Notes: generated by a model from the letters alone, not told the origin. A stretch of DNA of 64,000 nt from Martinezella tropici (GCF_003287875.1 NZ_QMKK01000056.1:124001-188000); one strand, 5' to 3'. Numbered from the stretch's first letter, positions 8,426-17,316 are shown. Numbers and translations: made by a program.

Positions 8426-9261
8426 TGAAGCTCGGGATATTTGCAAAGACCTTTGATGGCAACGATCCCGAAACGGTCCTCAAGGCTGTCGCCGCGGCCG
8501 GGTTCGTCTGCGCACAATACAACATGGCCTGTTCCGGCCTGCCGTCCATGCCGGAAGATATTTCGGCGGCGCAGGCCAGAGCGGTAAGTGATGCGTCAGA
8601 CGCGACCGGCGTGGACGTTGTGGCGGTATCCGGCACCTACAACATGATCCACCCTGACCGGGCCATTCGAGCCATCGGTCACGCTAAGCTTGAGACCATT
8701 GCACGCAATTGTGCGGGCATGTCCACCGGGCTCATCACGCTGTGCACCGGTACGCGCGATCCTGTCGATCAGTGGAAGGAGCATCCGGATAACAATACGC
8801 CAGAAGCATGGCGCGATCTCTTGAAAGCCATGGAAACCGCGGTCGATATCGCCGACCGCTACGACGTCGATCTCGGCATCGAACCGGAGCTTGCCAATGT
8901 TGTGAATTCGGCGACGAAGGCTCGCCGCCTCATTGATGAAATAAAAAGCCCGCGCATCAAGATCGTGCTTGACCCGGCCAACCTCTTCGAGATCGCAACC
9001 CTTGAAGAGCAGCGCGCGCTAGTATCGGGCGCCGTTGACCTTCTCGCCGATCGCATCGTCATGGCGCATGCCAAGGATCGTAATCCGGACGGCAGCTTCG
9101 CGACAGCCGGCAAGGGCGTCCTCGACTACGGCCATTACCTCGGCCGCCTCAAGAGCATCGGCTTTGAAGGTAGCCTGATCACCCATGGTCTGTCGGCAGG
9201 CGAAGCGCCCGGCGTCTCGACTTTCCTGAAAAACCATCTACAGGACGGAGCGGCCTCATGA
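8422..9261 (+). CDS. Sugar phosphate isomerase/epimerase-like TIM-barrel protein
   Basis: A 279-residue protein of the xylose-isomerase-like/AP-endonuclease-2 TIM-barrel family. Likely metal ligands are the glutamate in GIEPE (near 150), the aspartate in VLDPAN (near 183) and the histidine in MAHAKD (near 214). The ATGA start overlaps the previous stop, and the end overlaps the next start in the same way (9258-9261), so translation is coupled. It probably isomerises, epimerises or hydrolyses a keto-sugar made by the adjacent oxidoreductase. Confidence 0.85.
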   Translation: MMKLGIFAKTFDGNDPETVLKAVAAAGFVCAQYNMACSGLPSMPEDISAAQARAVSDASDATGVDVVAVSGTYNMIHPDRAIRAIGHAKLETIARNCAGMSTGLITLCTGTRDPVDQWKEHPDNNTPEAWRDLLKAMETAVDIADRYDVDLGIEPELANVVNSATKARRLIDEIKSPRIKIVLDPANLFEIATLEEQRALVSGAVDLLADRIVMAHAKDRNPDGSFATAGKGVLDYGHYLGRLKSIGFEGSLITHGLSAGEAPGVSTFLKNHLQDGAAS

Positions 9262-10085
9262 GCAACGCCATCGGCCCCTTCGAAACCTCCGACGGCACGT
9301 TGCTGAATGTCGACGCAGCTGGCGAAGGGCAGACCGTCGTCTTCCAGCACGGCCTATGCGGCGATGCTGGTCAGTCGCGCGAGGCCTTTCCGACCGAGCC
9401 GGGCCTGCGCCGGATTACGGTGGAGGCGAGGGGCCATGGCCGCTCACAGCCGGGCGGGCTCGACAAGCTGTCGATCGCGACGTTCGCGGACGATATTGCA
9501 TTATACATTGAACGCAACCTGCAGGCGCCCGTGGTGATCGGCGGCATTTCCATGGGCGCGGCAATCGCGCTGCGACTCGCGGTCAAGCGACCCGATCTCG
9601 TCAACGGGCTCGTGATTGCTCGACCTGCGTGGGTTTTGGAGGCCGGACCGGACAACATGGCGCCGAACGCGGAGGTGGGCAGGCTCTTGAGAACCATGCC
9701 GCCTGAAGAGGCAAAGGCCGCCTTTCTCGACGGACCGATCGGCCGCCGCCTCGCAACGGATGCGCCTGACAATCTGACATCGCTTGCCGGTTTCTTTTCA
9801 CGGGATCCGATCGAGGTGACCGCGGCACTCCTGAGCGCGATTTCCGGCGACGGGCCAGGCGTGACGGAAGCTGAGGTTCGCAACCTTGATGTTCCAACGC
9901 TGGTGATCGGTCACGAGAAGGACCTGATTCATCCGCTCACCCATGCGCACAAGCTGGCCCGCATCATACCCTGTGCGCGCCTCGTTCAAATAACGCCCAA
10001 AGTGGAGAACCGGGAGAAGTATGTTGCCGACTTCCGGCTTGCGATGGGCAACTTCCTGAAGAGTCTGAGACATGAGCAAGCCTGA
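9258..10085 (+). CDS. Alpha/beta-hydrolase fold protein
   Basis: A 275-residue alpha/beta-hydrolase with the nucleophile elbow GGISMGAA near residue 98 (serine nucleophile) and an oxyanion region around QHGLCGDAGQSR near 30. The acid is probably the aspartate in GHEKDLIHP near 219. At the position where the catalytic histidine usually follows the last strand the sequence reads ITPKVENREKY, with no histidine, so the triad may be unconventional or use a nearby residue. A lactonase or esterase step on an oxidised sugar would fit the operon but is inference. It overlaps both neighbours by a few bases. Confidence 0.8.
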   Translation: MSNAIGPFETSDGTLLNVDAAGEGQTVVFQHGLCGDAGQSREAFPTEPGLRRITVEARGHGRSQPGGLDKLSIATFADDIALYIERNLQAPVVIGGISMGAAIALRLAVKRPDLVNGLVIARPAWVLEAGPDNMAPNAEVGRLLRTMPPEEAKAAFLDGPIGRRLATDAPDNLTSLAGFFSRDPIEVTAALLSAISGDGPGVTEAEVRNLDVPTLVIGHEKDLIHPLTHAHKLARIIPCARLVQITPKVENREKYVADFRLAMGNFLKSLRHEQA

Positions 10086-10773
10086 CAAAAACTGGATCGC
10101 CAACCTGCCGAGAGACCGATTGATCGCAGAATTTTCCGTGTGGTCGGCCGATCTCGTTCGGCTTGCCGATGATCTCGCGCGTGTGGATCCATTCGTCGAC
10201 GTCCTGCATATCGATGTCGCCGATGGTCACTTCGCGCCTGCGATGCTCTTCTTCTCTGATCTGGTCGCGGGCGTGCGCAAGGTTTCCTCTCGTCCGATCC
10301 ATGTTCATCTAATGGTCGCCGACAACATACTGCTGCCGCAGATCGAACAATTCGTCGATGCCGGCAGTGATCTCATCAGCATTCATGTTGAAAACGAAGC
10401 GGTGGCTGATGCAGCGATCGATCTTCTGGACCGGCGCGGCGTTGCATCCGGCATGGTGCTGCGGGTCGAGACCCCCGTGGACCGTATCGCCAAATATGTC
10501 CCACGCCTGGATTTCGTGACGCTGCTCGGAACGGCCATCGGCGTAAAAGGGCAGGGGCTCGACGAAAGTGCCGGTCCTCGGCTTGAGGAAGCCGGCCGGA
10601 TCATTGCGGCCAGCGGCGCGACGCACCGCATCGTCCTTGCCGCCGACGGCGGTATCCGTGAGCATACGGTACCGCTGCTGCGTCGGGCAGGCGCCGAGAC
10701 AGTCGTTCTCGGCTCTCTGGCTTTCAATGCTCCATCGCTTGAAGAGCGGATGGCGTGGCTACGCGCACTCTAA
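10072..10773 (+). CDS. Ribulose-phosphate 3-epimerase family protein
   Basis: A 233-residue TIM-barrel epimerase of the Rpe/AlsE family. Motifs are LHIDVADGHFAP at about residues 44-55 (metal-binding His and catalytic Asp), HVHLMV near 82, and ADGGIRE near 189 with the second catalytic Asp. The housekeeping enzyme usually has DVMDG; here the Met is Ala, which with the operon setting suggests a paralogue acting on a hexulose or pentulose phosphate (as AlsE does on allulose 6-phosphate) rather than the central pentose-phosphate enzyme. The start overlaps the hydrolase gene by 14 nt. Confidence 0.85.
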   Translation: MSKPDKNWIANLPRDRLIAEFSVWSADLVRLADDLARVDPFVDVLHIDVADGHFAPAMLFFSDLVAGVRKVSSRPIHVHLMVADNILLPQIEQFVDAGSDLISIHVENEAVADAAIDLLDRRGVASGMVLRVETPVDRIAKYVPRLDFVTLLGTAIGVKGQGLDESAGPRLEEAGRIIAASGATHRIVLAADGGIREHTVPLLRRAGAETVVLGSLAFNAPSLEERMAWLRAL

Positions 10774-10781
10774 CGCACGGT

Positions 10782-11768
10782 ATGAACATGCATCAGATCG
10801 CCATCGGGATAGACTTAGGGGGAACGCAGGTGCGTGCGGCCCTCATCGACAAGCACGGCACGATCGTTGCGCGCATGGAGGAGCCGACCGAGGCTCAGGC
10901 GGGTCCTGAGCGAGTTCTTTCGCAAATTCACGGCCTGACCGAAAGACTGCTGGCCGCAACCAAGTCTTCCGTGGTCGTTGGCATCGGCGTCTCGACACCG
11001 GGTCCGATCGACACCGTCAGCGGCATCGCCAAGGATATTCCAACCCTCTCGGGCTTTGCGGATTTCCCGTTGAAAGCGGAATTGCAAAAGCGCTTTGCCT
11101 TCCCCGTAAGCCTCGAGAACGACGGCATTGCCGCAGCGATCGGAGAATGGCAATTCGGGGCGGGCCAAGGGCTACAAAACCTTGTCTACGTTACGGTGAG
11201 CACGGGCATCGGCGGCGGTGTCGTCGCGGACGGCCGCGTGGTGCGCGGCCGCAAGGGTATGGCTGCGCACATTGGGCACATGTCGGTCGAGCCCAACGGG
11301 GCCCTATGCCCATGCGGTAATCATGGCTGCTTCGAAGCCTATGGTTCCGGCACCGCATTCACCCTGCGCGCCCGGACGCGTGCCATCGGCTGCGTAGAAA
11401 CGACGCTGGGAAAGAACGGTAGCGAGATCCACGCGCGCGATGTCTTCGCGGCGGCGCGGAACGGCGACGCCCTTGCCAAGAGACTGATTGACGAGGAGGC
11501 GGAGATACTCGGCCGCGGTTTTACCAGCCTGATCCACATCTTCAGCCCGGACATCGTCGTCATGGGTGGCGGGATCTCACACGAGTTCGAACGCCTCCAG
11601 CCCGGCATCCAGGCCTACATCGGCCAATGGGCAATGCCGGCCTTCAAGGATGTAAAGGTAGTGCGTGCTGCCCTCGGCCAGAATTCTGGCCTGGTGGGCT
11701 CGGCTGCGCTTGCCTTCCTAGCGAAACGCCCCGAGGCGGATACCTTCGCGCTTGCTGCGCACCATTGA
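10782..11768 (+). CDS. ROK-family sugar kinase
   Basis: A 328-residue kinase of the ROK family (glucokinase, allokinase, N-acetylmannosamine kinase group). The ATP-binding loop is GIDLGGTQVR near residues 8-17. The substrate loop is near LENDG (about 105), followed by AHIGHMSV and the zinc motif CPCGNHGCFE near residue 170. The frame is open from a GTG at 10755 inside the epimerase gene, but the ATG at 10782 (MNMHQIAIG) gives a normal N-terminus. Together with the 3-epimerase homologue this recalls the E. coli allose pair AlsK/AlsE, though the transporter here is of another class. It probably phosphorylates the imported or isomerised hexose. Confidence 0.87.
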   Translation: MNMHQIAIGIDLGGTQVRAALIDKHGTIVARMEEPTEAQAGPERVLSQIHGLTERLLAATKSSVVVGIGVSTPGPIDTVSGIAKDIPTLSGFADFPLKAELQKRFAFPVSLENDGIAAAIGEWQFGAGQGLQNLVYVTVSTGIGGGVVADGRVVRGRKGMAAHIGHMSVEPNGALCPCGNHGCFEAYGSGTAFTLRARTRAIGCVETTLGKNGSEIHARDVFAAARNGDALAKRLIDEEAEILGRGFTSLIHIFSPDIVVMGGGISHEFERLQPGIQAYIGQWAMPAFKDVKVVRAALGQNSGLVGSAALAFLAKRPEADTFALAAHH

Positions 11769-11786
11769 AAGTAAGAGGGAGAAGAT

Positions 11787-12215
11787 ATGCTGACGATTAT
11801 CAGATTGAGCCTGGCTGATGCCCGCATTCTGATCGAGGGTGCGCGCAGGCGGGCGGAAGAAATTGGGGTGCCGATGTGCATCGCTGTGACGGATGAATCG
11901 GGACAATTGATCGCATTCGAACGCATGGACGGCGGCAAGATAACCAGCACCGTCATCGCACAGGACAAGGCTTACACGGCCGCCGGCGCCAAGCGAACAA
12001 CAGAGAGCTATGGAGATGCGAGCCTGCCAGGCAAGCCGGCCTACGGCATCAACTCGGCCATCGGCGGCCGGCTGCTGGTCGTGGCGGGCGGCATCCCCGT
12101 CATCGTCGATGGTCAAGTCATCGGCGCCGTCGGCGTGAGTTCCGGCACGCCCGCCCAGGACAGCGATTGCGCGCAGGCGGGAATCAACCTTTTCCTCCGC
12201 AGCGCTTGCGCCTGA
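11787..12215 (+). CDS. GlcG/HbpS-family protein (DUF336)
   Basis: A 142-residue protein of the GlcG/HbpS family with the conserved elements SLADARILIEGA near the N-terminus, GIPMCIAVTD-like strand and GAVGVSSG near 113. GAGGGAGAA precedes the ATG. Family members bind haem or small effectors, and many are last genes of catabolic operons with unclear function. It is the last gene of the sugar operon, 18 nt after the kinase, and its role there is unknown. It lacks a signal peptide, so it is cytoplasmic. Confidence 0.85.
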   Translation: MLTIIRLSLADARILIEGARRRAEEIGVPMCIAVTDESGQLIAFERMDGGKITSTVIAQDKAYTAAGAKRTTESYGDASLPGKPAYGINSAIGGRLLVVAGGIPVIVDGQVIGAVGVSSGTPAQDSDCAQAGINLFLRSACA

Positions 12216-12385
12216 TGATCGGCTCGTCGCTCAATGCGGATACGAAAAGCATTCGCACGAAAGCGAATTCATTCGGTAATCACCGACCCATTTTCCTCAA
12301 CGCAGGTTTGTTCCATAAATCCGACTATGCCGGATCGGATGCCTAAGTCATTGATAATGTGGAATGCGACGCGAAAACAGTGGTT

Positions 12386-12415
12386 CGATTCCTTTCAAGA
12401 GCTTTGAAGGAATCG
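12386..12415. terminator. Strong hairpin after the sugar operon
   Basis: Inverted repeat with 9-bp perfect arms (12386-12394 and 12407-12415), continuing past a bulged T with CAA/TTG around a GAGCT loop. It stands 170 bp after the last operon gene. No T-run follows, so a classical intrinsic terminator is not proven; it may be a transcript 3' end or a palindromic target. The insertion sequence begins 10 bp after it. Confidence 0.45.
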
Positions 12416-12420
12416 GTGCC

Positions 12421-12425
12421 CCATG
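12421..12425. repeat. Left target-site duplication of the insertion sequence (CCATG)
   Basis: CCATG directly precedes the left end of the element and is repeated directly after its right end at 14056-14060. This is the 5-bp duplication expected from a staggered cut at insertion. Confidence 0.8.
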
Positions 12426-14055
12426 TGTGGCGGATGAGTTGGAATGTCCTCTGTCTGGCAAAGTAGAAATGTCCGCCTTGGCTACCATACGGCACGGCGA
12501 CCAGCCCCGATCTGAGCGGCTGATCCGGTTGCAAGATCAGATCGGGGCGGGTGAGGTGCACCTCTTCGGCTTTAGCTTTGAGACTATGTGGTCGATGAGC
12601 TACTCGGTAGCCTGCTGCCGCGACAGCGCTTTCTCACGGCGGGCAATCACCACCGGATCGTTCATGAAATCCGTCCGCGGTCCCGGCTTGCGGCCTCGCG
12701 GTGTGTAGCCGATCTTTTCGCTGTTGGTCTTCACTTTCGGCGACGGTAATTGCTCCTGGCGCTCCTTGATATAGGCTAGCACATCGCCCAATCGCTTATT
12801 CTCCGTGATCGCCGCATGCGTCACCCGCTGGTCCTTGTCGAAGGTCCTGTAGGGTAGGGAATGCCCCTTCCACCGCACATCCAACCGGCCATCCGCATAG
12901 GCATAGGTCTCGACATAACGACCCGCCAATCCGCGCGTCACCTCGGTCTCCTCCAGCATGATCCGCTGGCGCTCAAACGAAAACGTCAGTTGCGATCCGA
13001 CATAGCGCTGCTCGCGCTTGCACAGGATCTCTTGCAATCGATCCGGCGCCAGATTCATCGGCCGGTGCAGGTCTTCCGACCGGGCAGGGACGATTGCGAA
13101 GCGTTGGTTATAGTGCTCCATGAAGCCCGGCAAAAACGCATTGCCGGTCTCCATATCGCGGATGCCCGCCAGCCGTAATTCCTTGACCAACCGATCCTGC
13201 AGCGTCCGGTTCATCCGCTCGACACGGCCTTTAGCCTGACTCGAATTTGCGCAGAGAATCTCGATGTTTAGCTCGCAAAGCGCACGCCCGAACTGGGTCA
13301 TGCCCTGACCGCCTTTGGCATCCTTCTTCGCCACCCGGAACACTGAATGCTTGTCGGAATAGAAGGCAACCGGAGCACCATGCGCCTTCAGATAGAGCGC
13401 CAGCGCCTCGAAATAGCTGAAGGCGCTTTCCGAACGCACGAAGCGCAATTGCATCAATTTGCCCGTCGCATCGTCGACGAATACCAGCAGCGAGCAAGGC
13501 GGCCCGCGATCCTCGAACCAACGGTGCTCGGAACCGTCGATCTGCACCAGCTCGCCATACGCCTCGCGTCGCAGTCGTGGCTGATGAAACGTTCGGCGCT
13601 GCTTGCGCGACAGCCACAATCCGGCCTCCACCATCCAGCTGCGCAACGTCTCGCGCGACACACGCAATCCATCTCGCTCGGCAAGCTTCTCGGCGGCCAG
13701 CGTCGGCCCGAAGTCTGCATAGCGTTCGCGAACCAGCGTCACCGCGTAATCGCGAACACCATCGCTGATCCGATTGTTCGACGGTCGGCCGATCGCCTTA
13801 TGCCGGATCGACGCGGCACCGCCAGTGCGCATCCGCTCCAGAAGACGGCGGACCTGGCGCGTACTCAGATCAAGCACATGCGAAGCCGACACTACGGTCA
13901 TCCGACCGTCGACCACCTTCGACAAAATCTCGATCCGCTGCAAATCGCGCTCGCTCATCGCAATCAATCCCATCCGCAATCTCCCAGGTCATCAAACCCG
14001 GGGAGAGTGACATTCCAACTTTGCAGAAACAGGACACTTCAACTTTGCGGCTACA
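12426..14055 (-). mobile_element. Complete insertion sequence (1630 bp, ISNCY-like transposase)
   Basis: The element is bounded by imperfect inverted repeats beginning TGTGGCGG at 12426 and, on the other strand, TGTAGCCG at 14055. The outer 24 bases match at 17 positions. Each end carries two directly repeated copies of a CAAAGTTG-A-TGTC-like motif about 22 bp apart, probably transposase binding sites. A 5-bp direct repeat, CCATG, flanks the element. A single intact transposase gene fills it. Intact ends and duplication indicate a recent insertion. The family name is from resemblance of the transposase to proteins filed as ISNCY. Confidence 0.88.
12600..13973 (-). CDS. DDE transposase with integrase core
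   Basis: A 457-residue transposase. An N-terminal helix-turn-helix region (ASHVLDLSTRQVRRLL, about residues 30-46) is followed by a second HTH-like segment, then an rve-type catalytic core with candidate acidic residues in VQIDGSEH (near 145), FYSDKHSVF (near 208) and KGRVERMN (near 246). The C-terminal tail is basic (PRGRKPGPRTD). The ATG at 13971-13973 follows GGGAG at 7 nt and is preferred over the TTG at 13979. The protein appears full-length and intact, so the element may be active. Confidence 0.9.
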   Translation of the reverse strand: MGLIAMSERDLQRIEILSKVVDGRMTVVSASHVLDLSTRQVRRLLERMRTGGAASIRHKAIGRPSNNRISDGVRDYAVTLVRERYADFGPTLAAEKLAERDGLRVSRETLRSWMVEAGLWLSRKQRRTFHQPRLRREAYGELVQIDGSEHRWFEDRGPPCSLLVFVDDATGKLMQLRFVRSESAFSYFEALALYLKAHGAPVAFYSDKHSVFRVAKKDAKGGQGMTQFGRALCELNIEILCANSSQAKGRVERMNRTLQDRLVKELRLAGIRDMETGNAFLPGFMEHYNQRFAIVPARSEDLHRPMNLAPDRLQEILCKREQRYVGSQLTFSFERQRIMLEETEVTRGLAGRYVETYAYADGRLDVRWKGHSLPYRTFDKDQRVTHAAITENKRLGDVLAYIKERQEQLPSPKVKTNSEKIGYTPRGRKPGPRTDFMNDPVVIARREKALSRQQATE

Positions 14056-14060
14056 CCATG
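14056..14060. repeat. Right target-site duplication of the insertion sequence (CCATG)
   Basis: Second copy of CCATG, immediately after the TACA end of the right inverted repeat; it matches 12421-12425. Confidence 0.8.
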
Positions 14061-14135
14061 TAAAACGTTATAAATAATTATGAAATCTACGCGACGAGCC
14101 TATAGGTTCGCTTGGATGCTTACAGGCTGTGCTGA

Positions 14136-14834
14136 TTACGGCCTTCTGAGAGGAACGACCTTCGACGATGTTTCGGACACGTCGGCAATTGGATGGCCGT
14201 CGTCGTCACGAGCGCGCATTTTTCGATCTCCCCGCTCCAAGCCGCCGGAAACCGTCTCGCCGAAGTAGCGGGCAGGTGTCGTTCCCAGTATTCGTCTGAA
14301 CATCGAAATGAATGCGCTGACACTTCCATAGCCGAGATCGTTTGCGATGTTTGTGACCAACTCGCCGCGCGCGAGACGCTGTAGCGCCAATCCGATATGC
14401 AGTTGTTGGCGCCAGCGAATGAACGACATGCCGGTTTCACGCTGGAACATACGACTGAGTGTCCGGTTGCTCGCGCCCACTCGAGCGCCCTACTCGTCGA
14501 TGGTGAAGCGCATCCCTGGATTTTCGATCTTCGATTCCGCCAGGCGCCGTAACCTTCTGTCGATTGGCATCGGCAAGTGGATCGGTTCGAGGGGCGCTGA
14601 GGCCAGTTCGTCGAGCAGGACCGAAACAAGCCGCTTCTCGCGCTCGCGATCTATTTTCGTCGGCGGTGATTCCGTATCAAAGCGCAGAATGAGCTCGCGT
14701 AGGAAGGGTTGTACAAACAGGATGCCGCAATCTGGATCAAGCGAAGCGGCCAATACCGGATCGACATAGAGGCTTCCGATCTTGATATGGCCGGCGACCC
14801 GCCCGGCGTGAGAAACGCCGCTTGGTATCCACAA
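14136..14834 (-). pseudogene. AraC-family regulator interrupted by an amber codon
   Basis: Two collinear in-frame segments make an AraC-family protein. The upstream part (14493-14834) has the end of a cupin-like effector domain (WIPSGVSHAG) and a helical linker. The downstream part (14136-14489) has the two helix-turn-helix units (GASNRTLSRMFQRETG; VTNIANDLGYGSVSAFISMF). They are separated only by a TAG at 14490-14492, in the context ENPGMRFTIDE-stop-GARVGAS, where family members have a tryptophan. A TGG-to-TAG change explains it. No good start codon is seen for the N-terminal cupin, so the 5' part may also be eroded (frame open beyond 14834). The product is probably non-functional unless the stop is read through or is a sequence error. 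Confidence 0.82.
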
Positions 14835-14916
14835 GCCGCAATGGGGGGTACTGTCCAGATGAGCCGCGATGTGCAGCGCTAGGCAAAGGCGATTATCGCG
14901 GTCCTCGAAGAGCTGA

Positions 14917-16290
14917 TCACGACGTCTTGGTTGGGGCTTCTGCCTGCCTTAGCGTCGTCATTGAATCGGGTGTGGGTAGATTGATCACCGCGATCAAGCC
15001 CCGCGGAGTGGCATTTTCGAGCGTCAGGTACCCGAAATGGCTCTCGACAATGTCCTTGACGATTGACAGCCCGAGCCCAAAGCCGCCTCGGTCGTTGCGC
15101 GCGGTATCGATTTTGTAAAAGGGCTCGAGAACATCGGTTTGGAATTCGACGGGAATTCCTGGTCCGTCATCGGTCACGCTGATCGAGACAGCACGGCCCG
15201 GTCTGACGTGAAGCTCGACTTTCACGTGGCTGGCGAACTTGGTTCCATTATCGATGAGGTTGGCAATGGCTCGTTTGAGTGCGTGAGGGCGACATGGATA
15301 GGCAAAACGATCAGGGCCGCTGTAGGTGACAGCATAGCCCATATCAGCGAAATCATTGCAAGCAGTGTTGATCAAGCTTGGAAGGTCTGCCCTCAGTTGG
15401 ATTTCCTTCGACGTGTCTTTTCTGAGATAGACTAACGTTTCCTCAACCATCAGGGCTAAGGCGTCTATATCGGAAAGCAGCGCCTCGCGGAGGGAAGGCT
15501 CTCTGGAACGCTCGGCTCTGAGACGCAATCGCGTCAATGGCGTTCGAAGATCGTGGCTTATGGCGCGCAACATGCGTGTGCGTGCTTCGATCAAGGCACG
15601 AACGCGGCTCCGCATGTCGTTCAGCGACTTTGCGAGCGTGCGGATTTCTGGAGGCCCTTTCTCCTCGAAGGGTCGCTCGGGACCTTTGTCTGGATCGAGG
15701 TCCCGTGCTGCCTGCGAAAATCGCGAGAGCGGCGAGGCGATCATGCGGCTTCCATAAAGCGACAGCAAAATCACCGGTACGAACATCGCCATCGTGGCGA
15801 GAAAATCGCTGATCTCACGATCCGTAATGCGCGAGTCAGGCAATGCAAATGGAAGGGTAAACGAAAGGGCGCGGTCGTGATCCAATCCGACGATCAGTTC
15901 CTGCTGCGAGGCGCTATTAGCCGAGGGCGGACGCAGTTTTATATCGGTGGCCGGCGAGAGATTGTTCTCGATCTCCGCGCGAAAGTTGCCAATATCGTCC
16001 GTTGGTTCGGAATCGTACAGCCCGCTGGCCGGTATCTCCTCAACCCGAAGCCCAGATCGGGTAACAGCGGCAAGCAGCGTCGCCTTTTGTTCTTCCGTTG
16101 GCGCCGAGCGCACCATATCAACCACGAACTCGATGCGCATTGCCAGGGAACGCGCTTGCGAGACGCTTTCCGGCTCCTTGATCGTCAGATGTTCACTCAC
16201 GATGCCGAGGATCGCAAACAAAGCGACCGGCCCGACAGCGAGAAGGGCGATCTGTCGGTGAATTGACCCCGTAAAAAACCGGCACACCAT
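14917..16290 (-). CDS. Sensor histidine kinase (EnvZ-like), no adjacent response regulator
   Basis: A 457-residue membrane kinase. The N-terminal membrane segment (QIALLAVGPVALFAILGIV) is followed by a periplasmic domain of about 130 residues, a second membrane segment near residues 165-185, a HAMP linker, the H-box AISHDLRTPLTRLRLR with phospho-accepting His, the N-box ANLIDNGTKF, G1 DDGPGIP and G2 GFGLGLSIV. The start at 16290 (MVCRFF) has AGAGGAACAGGA upstream and is preferred over the ATG at 16350. Neither neighbour is a response regulator. The nearest OmpR-type regulator is the orphan at 22521-23294, following a MipA/OmpV gene. These two may once have been adjacent. Confidence 0.9.
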   Translation of the reverse strand: MVCRFFTGSIHRQIALLAVGPVALFAILGIVSEHLTIKEPESVSQARSLAMRIEFVVDMVRSAPTEEQKATLLAAVTRSGLRVEEIPASGLYDSEPTDDIGNFRAEIENNLSPATDIKLRPPSANSASQQELIVGLDHDRALSFTLPFALPDSRITDREISDFLATMAMFVPVILLSLYGSRMIASPLSRFSQAARDLDPDKGPERPFEEKGPPEIRTLAKSLNDMRSRVRALIEARTRMLRAISHDLRTPLTRLRLRAERSREPSLREALLSDIDALALMVEETLVYLRKDTSKEIQLRADLPSLINTACNDFADMGYAVTYSGPDRFAYPCRPHALKRAIANLIDNGTKFASHVKVELHVRPGRAVSISVTDDGPGIPVEFQTDVLEPFYKIDTARNDRGGFGLGLSIVKDIVESHFGYLTLENATPRGLIAVINLPTPDSMTTLRQAEAPTKTS

Positions 16291-16458
16291 TCCTGTTCCT
16301 CTTGTTGAGGTCGGCACACTGTAAGTTCGCTTTGGCTCATACCCAAGCATATCTGTCGCAAAGGAGTGCAGATGTCAGCTTGGATTATGTTTTTTCTGTT
16401 GCTGATCGACTTGCCGTCAACGCCGCCGGCTTCCCGAGAACAGAACGGTAGCTCCGTC

Positions 16459-17316
16459 TCACGAGGGCTGCAATGCATCGGCAACGGCACTTTCCAGCGT
16501 CGTTGTCGGCCGTCCAATCAATTTTGAGAGGGTCGCACTGTCATCTCGAAGAAGACCGGACCGCAAGCCTTTCGCATTGGTTTCAGCCAACATGGACGCA
16601 AAACCAGCAGGCATACCAACGCCTTGAAAAAACGCGGCCAGTTCTGATTCGCTCACGTCTCGGTAACGAAGCGGCTTGCCGCTCTGGCGAGCGACCTCGT
16701 CCACAAGATCAGTGAGCGTATACGACTGATCGCCCGCAAGCTCATAGGTCTGATCAGCAAGACGCGGCGCAAGCAAGGCAACGGCTGCGGCGTCCGCCAG
16801 GTCAGTTCTCGAGGCCCAGGAAATCCGCGCGTCGCCAACGCTGTCGAGCAAAATGCCGTGACGCAGCGCGGCAACGGCTGCACGTGTATGATTGTCCCAA
16901 TACCAGCCGTTGCGCAGGATGGCAAAGGGTATGCCGATGCTTCGGATCAAATCTTCCGTCGCCTTGTGGTCCTCGGCAATTGGCAGGTTCCAATTATCAG
17001 CGTGAAGAAGACTCGTATAGGCAAGATGCTTCACGCCGGCTTGTTTTGCAGCGTGAACGACATTCGCGTGTTCCACGGTGCGCATTCCGAAATCGGAGCT
17101 GCTTGAGATTATAAGCAGCCTTTCAATACCGTTGAACGCGGATCGAAGTGCGTTAGGATCATTATAGTCCGCAGTGCGGGCTGTAACGCCGAGATCCGCC
17201 GCACGAGCGGAATTGCGCACGACCGCGACGATATCCGACGACGGCATCATCTGACGCAAACGGTTAATGACTTTGTGGCCCAGCTGGCCGGAGGCGGCGG
17301 TGACGGCAACAAGCAT
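16459..17316 (-). CDS. NmrA/QorB-like NAD(P)H-dependent quinone reductase
   Basis: A 285-residue atypical short-chain dehydrogenase/NmrA-like protein close in layout to E. coli QorB (YtfG), an NADPH:quinone oxidoreductase. The nucleotide loop is TAASGQLGHKV at residues 6-16. The central segment AILRNGWYWDN and the C-terminal cap region match this family rather than classical SDRs, and no YxxxK catalytic pair is obvious. TAGGAA precedes the ATG. It lies alone on the minus strand between the kinase and a receiver-like gene. A role in quinone or electrophile stress is family-based. Confidence 0.82.
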   Translation of the reverse strand: MLVAVTAASGQLGHKVINRLRQMMPSSDIVAVVRNSARAADLGVTARTADYNDPNALRSAFNGIERLLIISSSSDFGMRTVEHANVVHAAKQAGVKHLAYTSLLHADNWNLPIAEDHKATEDLIRSIGIPFAILRNGWYWDNHTRAAVAALRHGILLDSVGDARISWASRTDLADAAAVALLAPRLADQTYELAGDQSYTLTDLVDEVARQSGKPLRYRDVSESELAAFFQGVGMPAGFASMLAETNAKGLRSGLLRDDSATLSKLIGRPTTTLESAVADALQPS

